A DNA stretch of 64,000 bases from JAVBKX01 sp031553835 (GCA_031553835.1 JAVBKX010000016.1:62001-126000), one strand, 5' to 3'; shown: positions 1-10,757, counted from the first letter of the stretch. Notes: generated by a model from the sequence alone, not told the origin. Numbers and translations: made by a program.

Positions 1-2910
1 AATGTATTGTCCGTTATATTGTAATTGAAGTGCGATCTTCGAATGAGCATATTTGATTGCATTTCCGAGTAGATTTACAACAATTTTGGTAATTATTTCC
101 CGGTCGATCAAAATAATTTTGTCATCTTCCGGGACCCTTAATTCAAATGTGATATTTTTTAATTCCAGATAACCTGTAAATTGATGATAAATATCCTGCA
201 GCAGAGAAAAGGCCGATTGAGGTGCCCGCAGGACTTCTATTTCACTGTTTTCTATTTTCTGGAAATCGATCAATTGATTGACAACACCCAACAGGTAATC
301 AACATTTCGATCGACAACAGACAGGTATTTGGTTGCATGTTCGTTTGCCAAAAAACTTTCTTTCAGTTTGTCCAATGGCAAACGGATCAGGGTTAGAGGT
401 GTACGGAATTCATGCACCAAATTGATGAAAAAATTGATTTTGGACCGATACAATTCCTGTTCTTTTTCTACTTGGAATCGATCCACTTTGGCCTGTAAAC
501 TGGTTCGCATTCTATAGTTTACATACTTTGTAATCCCATAACCAGCGACAAATAGTATTACACAATACAAGATAAATGCCCACACCGTTTGCCACCATGG
601 CGGAGTGACGATAATTTCTAATGTGGCAGTTTTATCATTCCACATGCCGTCGTTGTTGGAACCTTTTACCAAAAAAATATATCGGCCGGGTGAGAGACTG
701 GCATAACTTGCATGATTGTCTTTGGTATGGATCCAATCATGGTCAAAACCAACCAAACGATAGGCCAATTGATTACGTAAAGGATCTTCATAACTCAGTG
801 ACGCAAATGAGAAAATAAAGTTATTTTGATCATGTGGAAATGTAAAGGTTTTCGGTTTCAAGCCCAAACCTCTTCCCCTAAAATATTTTTTTCGATTACC
901 TTTAGTTTGTTTGCTATACGATTCTACATCCACGATGTATGTCGGCGGAATGTATGAGTTTTTGCTTAATTCGTCGGGATAAAACACATTGAATCCGTTG
1001 CTTCCTCCGAAATAAAACCATCCGTTGCTTGTTTTCAGTGATGCGCGTGCGCTAAACTGATCGCCTTGTAAACCATGTTCATACGTATATAGCTTTTGAT
1101 AGGCTTTTTGCACGGGATCGACAGAAACCAACCCTTTATTGGTAGCAATCCAAAGATGCCCACGGTTGTCTTCTTCCATTGTATAAATGATTTTATTGGG
1201 TAGAATGGTGTTTTGTTGGTCAAAATCAATAAAATGGTCGCTATTTGGCTGATACGAACATAATCCGCCTCCATTGGTGCCAAACCAAACATTTTCGTTG
1301 TGGTCTTCAAATAAAAAAATGACGGAATTACTGTTGATGGAATTCGGATCTTTCGGATCGCACCGGTAGTGCGTCCAGTGTTTATTTTTTAATTCATAAC
1401 GAAAGACTCCCGAATTATATGTGGCAATCCATAAATTGTTATGGGAATCTTCCAACATATCGGCAACGGAGGTCATCAAACCAATATTGTTTACCGTAGT
1501 GAAATTGTCGTTTTCCCGATTATATATACATAATCCCCAGTTAGTGCCAATATGAAGTTTACCTTCACTGCTTTTGTATAAAGAAACAATATTATTGCTG
1601 CAAATTGTATTGGCGACGTCCCTATTATAGTAATAGTAATGCTTAATTCGTTCGGTTTGTAAATCGATCACTTTTAATCCGCTGTTGAAAGTGCCGACCC
1701 ACAACTTATGTCCATCTGCTAAGAGAGTGCGAACATCGTCATGCAACCCTTCAAATTTGTGTACTATTTGAGTATTGGGTTCAAAAAAATACAATCCGTC
1801 TTGAGCTCCGATCCAAATTCTCTGATTTTGATCTTCGCAAAAAGTATTGACGGTTTTTCTTATTTCTCCGGCAGCAGTGCTACCAGGACAAAAATAACTA
1901 AAATTTCTGCTCTGTTGTGCCAAATAATTGACGCCTCCCATTTCTGTGGATACCCAGTAGCCGCCTTCCCTATCTTTGAGAATAGCGCATACCGGCAAAC
2001 CCCTGACGAACCGAGAATCTCCCCGAATGTCGGGTTGTATAAACTGTAAAGAGAACAGATCGAAGAAATAACAACCCTTATCGGTGCCTATCAGCAATTC
2101 TTGTTCTGAAAATGTTGATATACAGCGAATGATTCCGGTGTTGAATGCCGTATTGGTGTAAAGGTCAATTTTGCCTGTTTTTACATTGAGGCAACATAGG
2201 TAATTGCTGCCCATTCCAAACCAGATTTTCGACCCGATGGGTTGGAGGCAACTGATTTTACCATTGCTATCGTGTTTAATATGATTAAAGGAGGAATATT
2301 GTTCGATAAGTCTTCCATTAAGATCAAAGCAAAATAGGCCTTCTTGCAAAGAAGATATATAAACGCGACCAGCATTGTCTTCATTTATATCACAAGTAAA
2401 AGAAGTGCAACGACTATTTTGCGTCAAGGTTTGTTCTGCCGGATCATAAATGAAAAATCCCTGACCTAATGTGGCAATCCATATCCGGCCGTTTGAACTT
2501 TGGAATATTTTTCTGATCTCACTGCTGATGGATACATCAAAAGCTGTTTTATTTTCGAATGGGTGAAAAGTTTCATTAAATGGATTAAATAAAAATACGC
2601 CACCGCCCGTTCCTATCCACAAATTCCGGTTGGAATCTTCACAGAGAGCATATATGGAGTTGTTGCCGATAGAAAGCCGGTCTTTTAAATCATTTTTGAA
2701 GGTTTTGAAATTGCGTCCGTCAAAACGGTTCAAGCCATCACTGGTGCCAAACCAAATGAAGCCGTAACTATCCTGAAGAGTACACCATACCGAATTGTGA
2801 GCCAAACCATCTTCCATTTGGTATGTTTTAAAATATACCTGTTTTGCCAGGATAGGGCTACAAGTCCCTATCCAAAGCAAAACAAGTATTATTTTAAGGA
2901 GAGTCTTCAT
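1..2910 (-). CDS. Hybrid two-component system sensor (HTCS), 3' end outside window
   Basis: The 970 visible codons encode a signal peptide (about residues 1-22), a long periplasmic sensor made of two-component-regulator propeller repeats (W-I/F-G-T-x-x-G-L-type blades such as IWFGTSDGLNRFD), a Y_Y_Y domain just before one membrane segment (about residues 775-795), and a HisKA dimerisation domain with the phosphoacceptor in LVHEFRTPLTLI (His833). The N-box of the ATPase domain (VVNLLGNAIKYA) is at the very edge. The rest of the ATPase, the receiver and the AraC-type DNA-binding domain expected in this family would lie left of position 1. HTCS proteins sense an oligosaccharide in the periplasm and activate the adjacent Sus-like operon. 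The gene starts 38 bp after the last gene of the SusCD operon and reads in the same direction, so it may be co-transcribed with it. The ATG at 2910 gives the signal peptide. Confidence 0.93.
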   Translation of the reverse strand, partial: MKTLLKIILVLLWIGTCSPILAKQVYFKTYQMEDGLAHNSVWCTLQDSYGFIWFGTSDGLNRFDGRNFKTFKNDLKDRLSIGNNSIYALCEDSNRNLWIGTGGGVFLFNPFNETFHPFENKTAFDVSISSEIRKIFQSSNGRIWIATLGQGFFIYDPAEQTLTQNSRCTSFTCDINEDNAGRVYISSLQEGLFCFDLNGRLIEQYSSFNHIKHDSNGKISCLQPIGSKIWFGMGSNYLCCLNVKTGKIDLYTNTAFNTGIIRCISTFSEQELLIGTDKGCYFFDLFSLQFIQPDIRGDSRFVRGLPVCAILKDREGGYWVSTEMGGVNYLAQQSRNFSYFCPGSTAAGEIRKTVNTFCEDQNQRIWIGAQDGLYFFEPNTQIVHKFEGLHDDVRTLLADGHKLWVGTFNSGLKVIDLQTERIKHYYYYNRDVANTICSNNIVSLYKSSEGKLHIGTNWGLCIYNRENDNFTTVNNIGLMTSVADMLEDSHNNLWIATYNSGVFRYELKNKHWTHYRCDPKDPNSINSNSVIFLFEDHNENVWFGTNGGGLCSYQPNSDHFIDFDQQNTILPNKIIYTMEEDNRGHLWIATNKGLVSVDPVQKAYQKLYTYEHGLQGDQFSARASLKTSNGWFYFGGSNGFNVFYPDELSKNSYIPPTYIVDVESYSKQTKGNRKKYFRGRGLGLKPKTFTFPHDQNNFIFSFASLSYEDPLRNQLAYRLVGFDHDWIHTKDNHASYASLSPGRYIFLVKGSNNDGMWNDKTATLEIIVTPPWWQTVWAFILYCVILFVAGYGITKYVNYRMRTSLQAKVDRFQVEKEQELYRSKINFFINLVHEFRTPLTLIRLPLDKLKESFLANEHATKYLSVVDRNVDYLLGVVNQLIDFQKIENSEIEVLRAPQSAFSLLQDIYHQFTGYLELKNITFELRVPEDDKIILIDREIITKIVVNLLGNAIKYAHSKIALQLQYNGQYI

Positions 2911-2948
2911 CGAAGCGTGTTAACACTATTAATTGTTGTTCAGGATTA

Positions 2949-3953
2949 TTACCAGATAATTTGTTGGTCTTCTTCCGGAATTTTTGTGTTTCGAGTACGT
3001 CCCATTGTATAGGAGCCAGTAACTCGCAATGGGATAATATAATTTGGATTCGTCACATCGGAATAGCGATAATCCACATCCATTATCACATATTGGTATT
3101 CCAGATAAGGGATTTTTTCATCTGTCTCTGTAAGCTTACGCCAACTTCCTCCTAATGATGAGAATTTGATTTCGTCAGGATGATCAGCAGTAAGGGTAAT
3201 TGTAAAATCATCATTGAATCGAGCACGAATTTTATACAAAGTCCGATCAGATGCCTGTTCTTCTACGAATCCGGCATAGAAGAAAATTGTATTTTCATCT
3301 ACAACACGAGCTTCACGCCAGTCTTCGAGAGGCACAGGGGCGGTACCTGCTTTGGGTTGCTGTTTGTCATTTTCAAATACAATGTTCCCACCTGAAGGTT
3401 TATAGGTTCCCGAATAATCATTAAAGGGAATAATCCGCATTAAGGTCTTTTTCAAAGTCCTACCTTCCCACTTGCGGGCAGACGGTTGATATGCCGAGGT
3501 TTCCGTAATCTGGAGGGGTAGGATATACTTGTCAACCAAATCTAATCCGCTGAGGTTGAAATTAATATCCAATACGGCTACATTTTCCCCTTTAGGAATA
3601 ACGGTTTTCATGGACGAAAAAGTATAATATTTCGCTTCGAGTAATTTGAAGTACAGGTCTGTGCGATTTCTGAATCGAGCTTCATTCAGACCAGATAGAG
3701 TGTCGAGATCAACAGCGATGGTTACTTCTACATTCTGATCGTTTTTGGTAGAACCGCTTAATACTACGGGAATTTTGTATGGTACGACTCCCCCTTCCTT
3801 TGCATACTTAATATATACATTAGTATCTCCTGCTTTGACAAAAGAGACGGATTTTTCAAACTGCTCGTCCGTCCATTCTTCATTACAAGCCGAAAGAAAA
3901 ATGCAGATTGCTGAAAGCAGAACGCAAAATATCTTATTTATATTTGTTTTCAT
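2949..3953 (-). CDS. DUF1735-type SusCD-associated surface lipoprotein
   Basis: A 334-residue lipoprotein with signal peptide and lipobox FLSAC (Cys23). The first half (about residues 30-150) resembles the DUF1735/BT_3987-type N-terminal domain found in proteins encoded beside SusCD pairs. The C-terminal part is like DUF4973/DUF4361 proteins. It is probably a surface glycan-binding protein that hands substrate to the SusCD transporter; no catalytic motif is visible. The ATG at 3953 is preferred, because the 27-bp upstream extension starts at GTG and puts charged residues before the signal peptide. It is the fourth gene of the operon, 48 bp after susD. Family assignment is from sequence character, not a search. 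Confidence 0.8.
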   Translation of the reverse strand: MKTNINKIFCVLLSAICIFLSACNEEWTDEQFEKSVSFVKAGDTNVYIKYAKEGGVVPYKIPVVLSGSTKNDQNVEVTIAVDLDTLSGLNEARFRNRTDLYFKLLEAKYYTFSSMKTVIPKGENVAVLDINFNLSGLDLVDKYILPLQITETSAYQPSARKWEGRTLKKTLMRIIPFNDYSGTYKPSGGNIVFENDKQQPKAGTAPVPLEDWREARVVDENTIFFYAGFVEEQASDRTLYKIRARFNDDFTITLTADHPDEIKFSSLGGSWRKLTETDEKIPYLEYQYVIMDVDYRYSDVTNPNYIIPLRVTGSYTMGRTRNTKIPEEDQQIIW

Positions 3954-4001
3954 TTTTATTCTTTTTATAAAAAATTCCACTAATAATTGCTATTTTTTTA
4001 A

Positions 4002-6134
4002 TTAGTCTGTAAAGGTATTCCAACCCGGGTTTTGAGTCAATTTTCGATTTTTCTTCAATTCTCCAAGGTCAATGGGCCATAAATACATTTTATCTACAAA
4101 TACGGCAGGCAGGGTGGTTACTTCTACCGGGTTGTCAAACCACTCTCTTTCTGTAGAGGGCATGTTCATGTTGAAACCTTTAATCGGAGTGGATTCTTCA
4201 ACGCGGGCATCTTCTTTCCAACGACGCAGATCGAAATAGCGATGGCCTTCTCCCATCAGTTCTATCTGCCGTTCCCGTTTCAGTTTGATACGGAAAGAGT
4301 TGGCATTGCTATATGCAGTATTGTCAAAGTCAGGCAAACCAGCACGCAGACGAATCGGAAGTATTCCTTTACGCATTTCGTTGGCATCCCTGCTGACAAT
4401 GATTGACCCTTTTCCATCATACGTTGGTATTGTATGTGTAGCAGTCAACTCATTCAGCGCTTCAACATAAATTAATAACACTTCAGCATAACGGATAGCT
4501 GGTTCCACTTTGGAATACCACCGTCCACCTCTATTTGGTTCTCCATCGCGGGAATTAACATATTTTTTTATGCCGATGCCGGTTGGGAGGTAAAATTGAG
4601 CTTCTCCCGGTTTTTTTCCGTCTCCGTCAGCGTTATCGCGGTAATAAAACACTTGTTTAAATTTACTGTTTCTTTCTGCTATTGGTAAACTTTCACATTC
4701 CCAAATACTTCCATTGAATGCAACTGATGCATAAAAGCGTGGCTCGCGGTTGGCATGAGCCAATGATACATTGGGCGGCAGAGGTCTGTAATTTAAATAA
4801 TCTGTTTCTTCTGTATAGTTTGGATTCCCTTGAGCTGTAGTGTACCCTTTAGGGCGGTTATCTGAAGGAAACTCAGAGCCATCATTCATGTAGTAGGCAT
4901 CATAAGTTTTCAGTGTCAAACCGTGTGTATTCCACCCTCCCAATGATCTGGGAAATTGGTGGTATGTTAAAGCTACGATATCATCATTCCAGTTTTGATT
5001 TTGTCCACGAGTGAAAATCAACTCAGGGTTATTAAATGCGGGGAGGTCGCCATTGAAAAGCTGACTATAAGATCTAAACGGATCAATATCTTTCCATCCT
5101 TCCGGCCAGTTTTTTTCCGAATATACAGGATGATAAGGGGGGACGATGGTTTTTGGCTCATGATACCATGTTGGTATCAGCAGCGGGTTTTTTGTAGTTG
5201 GCGTTCCAATGCTGCCGCTTTCTTCTCTTGTTACCAAGAGACCATTATCTTCGCGAAAATCGACTGTGAAAATTTTGTAAACTCCTAAATCCATTACTTC
5301 TTTAGCAGCAGCAGCAGCTTTGGCCCACTTACTTTCATCGTACACTGGCGAAGTAAGGCGTTGGCCTTCATTGTTTACCAATTTGTCGGCCCAGGCATCT
5401 GTATTGCCGTTAAATAATGGACTTGCTGCATATAAATACACTTTGGCACGGGCTGCCAATGCGGCGCCTTTCGTAGGCCGGGCGATATTTCGGTTGTCGC
5501 GTTGCAGATCAAGATCCTGTGCCGCTAAAGCTAACTCAGAGGTAATGAAGTCTGCACATTCATCGTAAGTATTTCTTGGCAAAGCCAAGTCATTGTAATC
5601 TTTTGTAAAATCGACTCCTTGATCAGGTAAGATGGGTATTGGTCCATATTTGCGCAACAGTAACCAGTAATAATAAGCACGCAAAAAGCGAGCTTGAGCT
5701 TTACGGTCTCGTACTTCATCCGGAGTTAATTGCGATTCCGGGCATTTATCGATGTTGTGAATATAGGTTGATGCATCGCGAATGGCACGATAACATGACC
5801 CCCAGGAGCCTTGTTCCCAACCTTCTGTATATTGTCCATTTTTAAAGGATTCATACGTTCTTCCGTTGTCATTAGCTTTTCTGCTGTCATTAAAATACAT
5901 ATCATCCGAAATCATATTAAAGGGAGAGGCTCGCTTACTCGACACATCCATATTTCCACCGGTGAGATGGGAATAAATACCGGCTAACCATTCGTCGGAA
6001 TAATCTTTGCTTGTGAACACATCATTCAAATCCAAAGTGTCGTCCAGCAAATATTCCATATCTAAAAAATCTTTGCAAGATGTCCAGGCAAGCATACATC
6101 CTGCCAAAATAGACATAAAAATATATTTTTTCAT
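4002..6134 (-). CDS. SusD/RagB family glycan-binding lipoprotein
   Basis: About 710 residues, with lipobox AWTSC (Cys20) and the family opening CKDFLDMEYLLDD. Typical SusD blocks are visible: RAYYYWLLLRKYGPIP in the TPR-like N-terminal half and, near the C-terminus, IKLKRERQIELMGEGHRYFDLRRW followed by YLWPID and NPGW. SusD forms the lid over the SusC channel on the outer face of the outer membrane and captures oligosaccharides. It follows susC directly. An alternative ATG at 6161 overlaps the susC stop as TAATG and would add nine residues; the ATG at 6134 gives a cleaner lipoprotein signal peptide, but translational coupling from 6161 cannot be excluded. Confidence 0.95.
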   Translation of the reverse strand: MKKYIFMSILAGCMLAWTSCKDFLDMEYLLDDTLDLNDVFTSKDYSDEWLAGIYSHLTGGNMDVSSKRASPFNMISDDMYFNDSRKANDNGRTYESFKNGQYTEGWEQGSWGSCYRAIRDASTYIHNIDKCPESQLTPDEVRDRKAQARFLRAYYYWLLLRKYGPIPILPDQGVDFTKDYNDLALPRNTYDECADFITSELALAAQDLDLQRDNRNIARPTKGAALAARAKVYLYAASPLFNGNTDAWADKLVNNEGQRLTSPVYDESKWAKAAAAAKEVMDLGVYKIFTVDFREDNGLLVTREESGSIGTPTTKNPLLIPTWYHEPKTIVPPYHPVYSEKNWPEGWKDIDPFRSYSQLFNGDLPAFNNPELIFTRGQNQNWNDDIVALTYHQFPRSLGGWNTHGLTLKTYDAYYMNDGSEFPSDNRPKGYTTAQGNPNYTEETDYLNYRPLPPNVSLAHANREPRFYASVAFNGSIWECESLPIAERNSKFKQVFYYRDNADGDGKKPGEAQFYLPTGIGIKKYVNSRDGEPNRGGRWYSKVEPAIRYAEVLLIYVEALNELTATHTIPTYDGKGSIIVSRDANEMRKGILPIRLRAGLPDFDNTAYSNANSFRIKLKRERQIELMGEGHRYFDLRRWKEDARVEESTPIKGFNMNMPSTEREWFDNPVEVTTLPAVFVDKMYLWPIDLGELKKNRKLTQNPGWNTFTD

Positions 6135-6160
6135 ATATCGTGTACTATTAGAATTGTTCA

Positions 6161-9100
6161 TTACATATTTATCGTTAAGCCCAACGTGAATGATTTTGTT
6201 AGCGGGTACTTCATTCCATCACCGCTGGCTAATTCAGGATCCCATAGTTTTAAGGAATCCCATACCATCAGATTAGTCCCTATAAAAAAGACCCGTACAC
6301 TATTCATTTTGGCTTTGTTTACAACACGTTTAGGAATGGTATAGCCGATTTCCAATGTTTTGAAACGAATATAGGATCCGTCACGCAACCAAAAAGAGGA
6401 TCTGAGGAAGTTATTAGAGCTACCGCTGGATGGTTCGTAGGTTAATCGTCCATAAGCATCTTCCCATTTGATTATATTATAAGATAAACGGGGGAATTGG
6501 GCATCTACACGTTCGGTAGCTGCAGTACCGGATATGTCGCGCGAAATCCACCGGTTCTTAGGATCTCCCACTACACTTAATACATTGCCCCATTCGCCGT
6601 TAACAAAAGGATACACTCCATAGTTCTCCAGAAAATAAGAAGATTCGCCGGCACCTTGAAAATGCATATTGAAATCAAATCCATTCCACAGTACAGCCAA
6701 TCCTACTCCATATACCAAACAAGGAACGCGTGTAGAACCAATTGCTACGACATCATTATCATTAATGATCCCATCTCCATTGACATCTTTGTATTTAATG
6801 TCTCCTGGAAGGTATTCGCCAAACATTTGTTGCGGACTGTTGCGTATTTCATCAAAATCTTTAAATAATCCCAACGCAATTAATCCCTTGGCTTGCTCCC
6901 AGCGATAACCCTGTGCCATTTTGTAAGATAATGCATTGGCTTCTTCGTCATATTCAAGCACTTTGTTGTGTGCGTATGTTATATTGCCGCGCATGGTAAA
7001 TTCAACTTTTTCGATGCGTTGCCGGAAATTAAATTGTCCGTCAAAACCACGATTTTCCATTTTACCCACGTTCGCCCAAGGTTGACTGTTAATCCCTGTC
7101 ATGGAAGACAAGTGGCCGCGTTGCATATATATATCAGATTTGATATCTTTAAATACATCAAATGATGCGGAAAACATACTATTCAATACATTGACATCAA
7201 TCCCTAAATTGTACTTGGTAGAGGTTTCCCATGACAAACGATTGGAGGCGACCTGTGTATAATTGAGTCCGTTGAATTGATAGGTGTAGTCATAATCGGC
7301 AAATTGATATGCGGGACGAATAATATAGGATCCGTCATTTTGTCTTTCTTTATTCATCCAGTCAATCGTTTCAATATATGGAAAACGAACACTTCCATCT
7401 CCAATCTTTTCATTCCCGACTTTTCCATAAGAAGCCCTTATTTTTAATAAGTCTAACCATGGGGTGTGAGGCTTTACCCAAGGTTCTTCGGAAATGTTCC
7501 AGCTTCCTGAATAAGCAGGGAAGAATCCATACTGATATCCTGGTTTAAATACTTCAGAACCGGTGTATCCTCCATTGAATTCAAAGAAATAACGGCCTTT
7601 GAAGTCGTAGGTGAAGCGTCCGGCAAAGGATTGATTCCGGCGAGGAATTCCTCTTCTGATATCACTACCTACATTTGAAGTTTCCCGTTGTTCCCTTTGG
7701 GAATATTTAAACATAAGACCAAAATTGTGATGCTCCCAAAATCTTCGGTTGTAATACAAATCTGTTTCAAGATTATAAACACGTTCTCCCCAGGAGCCTG
7801 CACTCTGATTCATCAAACGTTCTGTTGATACCCTGTTGAATTTGATATTCCCATCCAAATCACGACGGCGTTCTGCCCTGTATTGTTCGGGCCACATGGT
7901 GTGATAAATATCGTTTTTATTATCTGAGTCGAATGCAAATCGGGCCACTGCACGCAATCCTTTAGTCAGAAAATCAAAATTTTGCTCTAAAGTAACATTT
8001 GTTTCTACCTTATTTCTCCAGTGTTCTCTGAATCCGGTTTGGGTCGTTAATACCCAGGGGTTAGTAAATCCTCCTCTACCATAAGCAGGATATAATCCAT
8101 TGGAATACATCATGGGAATAGTGGTAGGCGTGGTGCCTGTGATTGATCCCCAAACATCATTACTTAGTCCGGCATAATTTTTCTTTTCAAGGAATCCGGA
8201 TACTCCGGTACGCAGTAATGTAGAAGAAGTGATGTCGATATCCACGTTAGAACGGTAGTTCCACCGTTCCAAACTGGAATTGGTATTGTAATTTTTCAAT
8301 GCTTTGTCATTTTTATACATCCCGTTTTCATCCAAATAGCTGGCTGAAACATAATACCTGGCTGTGCTGCCTCCTCCATCCATATTGATAGATGCTCTCC
8401 AAAAGTCTGATCCGTCGCGCAGTAAGGCATCTTTCCAATCGACATTGGGATAAATGTCGCCGTCTAATTGGTTTTTTAGTATTTCCAATTCGATAGGAGT
8501 ATAAGTTGGTTCCATGTTACGGGTGGTCAGCGCTTCGTTTGCCAAACTTGCATATGTATAACCATCAACAAATTCAGGGGTTCGTGTTCGGGTGTTATAG
8601 CCATATTCAGCTTTAGCATTGATATTGATTTTTCCCGAATTCCCTTTTTTTGTGGTAATCAAAATAACTCCATTGGCTCCTCTGGAACCATAGATGGCAG
8701 TTGCAGAAGCGTCTTTCAATACGGAAAATGATTCAATATCTTCAATGTTAAGTTCGTTGAAAGGACGCTCAAACCCATCGACCAGTATCAATGCGCTGGA
8801 ACCGGCTCCAAAAGTAGAAATCCCCCGGATCCAGAATTCGGATTGATTGGCTCCCGGTTCGCCGGAAATTTGCATACCTATAATTCCTGAAACATTTCCG
8901 ATTAAAGCATTGGTAATGTTTGCGGTAGGTATTTTCAAGTCCTTTACGTCCACTGTGCTGATAGCGCCGGATACCGATACCTTTTTTTGAGCGCCGGCTC
9001 CTGTTACTACTACTTCAGACAATACGCTGGTGTCACTTTCTTTCATTATGACATTAATGGTAGTTTGTTCTTTTACCGGCACCTCTTGTGCATCGTAACC

Positions 9101-9349
9101 CAAATATGAAAAAACCAATATACTATAGGCATTCGTTTTTATTTTGAAATGGCCATCTAAATCAGTTGTAGTCCCTAATCCAGGTTTGTCTTTTACTACA
9201 ATGCTAACTCCTATCATAGTTTCTCCCTTGATATCGGTGACAGTCCCTGATATTTCTATTGTTTGCAGGGAAGATGTATCTTGTGCCATGATATGGGTTG
9301 TCAAAGTGCACAAGAAACACAATAATCCTAATAAAATAATTTTTTTCAT
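6161..9349 (-). CDS. SusC/RagA family TonB-linked outer-membrane transporter
   Basis: A 1062-residue TonB-dependent transporter for oligosaccharide import. It has a signal peptide ending near HIMAQ, a CarboxypepD_reg-like domain (about residues 30-112, VTDIKGETMIGVSIVV...DLDGHFKI), the SusC-family plug start (SEVVVTG), the plug motif FSVLKDASATAIYGSRGANGV written here in two parts (FSVLKDASATAIYG, SRGANGVILITT), and a beta-barrel to the C-terminus. There is no STN domain, which fits control by the HTCS rather than by trans-envelope anti-sigma signalling. It lies 18 bp after the IPT/NHL gene and its stop codon overlaps a possible susD start. Confidence 0.97.
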   Translation of the reverse strand: MKKIILLGLLCFLCTLTTHIMAQDTSSLQTIEISGTVTDIKGETMIGVSIVVKDKPGLGTTTDLDGHFKIKTNAYSILVFSYLGYDAQEVPVKEQTTINVIMKESDTSVLSEVVVTGAGAQKKVSVSGAISTVDVKDLKIPTANITNALIGNVSGIIGMQISGEPGANQSEFWIRGISTFGAGSSALILVDGFERPFNELNIEDIESFSVLKDASATAIYGSRGANGVILITTKKGNSGKININAKAEYGYNTRTRTPEFVDGYTYASLANEALTTRNMEPTYTPIELEILKNQLDGDIYPNVDWKDALLRDGSDFWRASINMDGGGSTARYYVSASYLDENGMYKNDKALKNYNTNSSLERWNYRSNVDIDITSSTLLRTGVSGFLEKKNYAGLSNDVWGSITGTTPTTIPMMYSNGLYPAYGRGGFTNPWVLTTQTGFREHWRNKVETNVTLEQNFDFLTKGLRAVARFAFDSDNKNDIYHTMWPEQYRAERRRDLDGNIKFNRVSTERLMNQSAGSWGERVYNLETDLYYNRRFWEHHNFGLMFKYSQREQRETSNVGSDIRRGIPRRNQSFAGRFTYDFKGRYFFEFNGGYTGSEVFKPGYQYGFFPAYSGSWNISEEPWVKPHTPWLDLLKIRASYGKVGNEKIGDGSVRFPYIETIDWMNKERQNDGSYIIRPAYQFADYDYTYQFNGLNYTQVASNRLSWETSTKYNLGIDVNVLNSMFSASFDVFKDIKSDIYMQRGHLSSMTGINSQPWANVGKMENRGFDGQFNFRQRIEKVEFTMRGNITYAHNKVLEYDEEANALSYKMAQGYRWEQAKGLIALGLFKDFDEIRNSPQQMFGEYLPGDIKYKDVNGDGIINDNDVVAIGSTRVPCLVYGVGLAVLWNGFDFNMHFQGAGESSYFLENYGVYPFVNGEWGNVLSVVGDPKNRWISRDISGTAATERVDAQFPRLSYNIIKWEDAYGRLTYEPSSGSSNNFLRSSFWLRDGSYIRFKTLEIGYTIPKRVVNKAKMNSVRVFFIGTNLMVWDSLKLWDPELASGDGMKYPLTKSFTLGLTINM

Positions 9350-9367
9350 TTTTATACGAGTATTAGA

Positions 9368-10705
9368 TTATTCAATTGATATTACACGAATACAGCGATT
9401 ACGCAGGTCGGCAACATAAAAATCTCCAGTTTCTTTATCATAAATAATTCCATGTGGAAAGTTGAACTGGGCATCCCGTAAATCGCCGTTTACTAAACCG
9501 GCTTCTTTTGGTCTGCCGGCAAACGTGGTAACAATGCCTTCAGGCGTAATTTTCCGGATACAATGGTTGTTAGCATCACAAACATAAAAATTATCATATT
9601 GATCGAATGCTCCCTGGTGTGGTTTATTGAATAAAGTTCCATCACGGCTACCATTATTGAATCCTGACGTACTTCGTTTTCCTACAAAATTGATAGGAGA
9701 TTGCAGTACATGACGACTCCAATCATATTCGGCTTTGCCGATATAGTGCTGGTTTACAGCTACAATATAGGCAAAATTGCCGCTTGGAGCAAACTGGATA
9801 TTAAACTCCCATTGAACATCTCCGGTTTTGAATAATTCTGTCCGTGTCCAGGGAACTGTGGTTCTGTCGGCTTTAAATACTTGTCCTTGTTCATAACTAT
9901 TAAAGTAATAGTCGAAGTGAACGGGATGAAATGCGCCTCCATTACATTGGCGGGAGTTGTGGACAGTTGTCCATTTGGTGAAACTACTTTCTTTGGTTAA
10001 TTGTATTTGTCCAATATCTGTCCAGTTCCCGTTATCAACCGCGATGGCCATCGTGTCATAGTGTTGAGTAAAAGCGATAGTACGGGGGCGTGAGACTCCG
10101 TTTCCTGTTCTGAATTTTGTGGATACATGAGTTCTTTCTTTATCTATAAACCGCATCCCATTGTATTCTTCAATCAAATAAATATTTTTCTCCTCATCGA
10201 AAGCCATCCAGAATGGATCTTGAAACTGTGCTTTATCAATAGGTCCATCTACAATAGCGGTATTTCCATCCTTGTCTGTAAATCCGGCTAAGGTAGAAAC
10301 AATATAGTGGGGGATGTAAAGAAACTTTTTTGCAGGTTTTACTTCCTGCATTTGTGTTCCTTGTCCTATTTGCAATTTGATTTCGCATTTTTGTCTCTCT
10401 AAACTCGTCTTTTTGGCTACTAATACATAAATCACAGAGTCATTGCAGCCAATTAATGGCGCTCGTTTTTCATTGATGAATACCTTGAGAAGGGATGTGT
10501 CGTTTCCGAAGTTTTTTCCGTAAATCAACATTTGTGTCGCTACGCCACCGCTATCCGGAATAAACCTGTTTATCTCCACAGGGCGAGAGGGGTCGTAGTT
10601 GGCAAATTTTTCCGTATCGTCCTCACAAGACAGGAAAAAAAACAGCAGAAAAAATACAGGCAGACACCATAGCCCCCTGTAACTTTTGATTTTTTTGCTT
10701 TTCAT
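9368..10705 (-). CDS. IPT/TIG and NHL-repeat surface lipoprotein
   Basis: A 445-residue lipoprotein (lipobox FFLSC, Cys27) with an IPT/TIG immunoglobulin-like domain (about residues 40-130: FIPDSGGVATQMLIYGKNFG) and a C-terminal NHL-type beta-propeller (about residues 135-445). Repeated units include DQYDNFYVCDANNHCIRKI and the terminal DFYVADLRNRCIRVI. Proteins of this architecture are often encoded with SusCD and are thought to act as cell-surface glycan-binding proteins; that role is inference here. It is the first gene of the susCD operon, preceded by a promoter with a paired direct repeat. Confidence 0.87.
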   Translation of the reverse strand: MKSKKIKSYRGLWCLPVFFLLFFFLSCEDDTEKFANYDPSRPVEINRFIPDSGGVATQMLIYGKNFGNDTSLLKVFINEKRAPLIGCNDSVIYVLVAKKTSLERQKCEIKLQIGQGTQMQEVKPAKKFLYIPHYIVSTLAGFTDKDGNTAIVDGPIDKAQFQDPFWMAFDEEKNIYLIEEYNGMRFIDKERTHVSTKFRTGNGVSRPRTIAFTQHYDTMAIAVDNGNWTDIGQIQLTKESSFTKWTTVHNSRQCNGGAFHPVHFDYYFNSYEQGQVFKADRTTVPWTRTELFKTGDVQWEFNIQFAPSGNFAYIVAVNQHYIGKAEYDWSRHVLQSPINFVGKRSTSGFNNGSRDGTLFNKPHQGAFDQYDNFYVCDANNHCIRKITPEGIVTTFAGRPKEAGLVNGDLRDAQFNFPHGIIYDKETGDFYVADLRNRCIRVISIE

Positions 10706-10757
10706 AAAAAAATATTAAATTTAACATTATAAAATAAAATTATCTCTAAAGTTTGAT

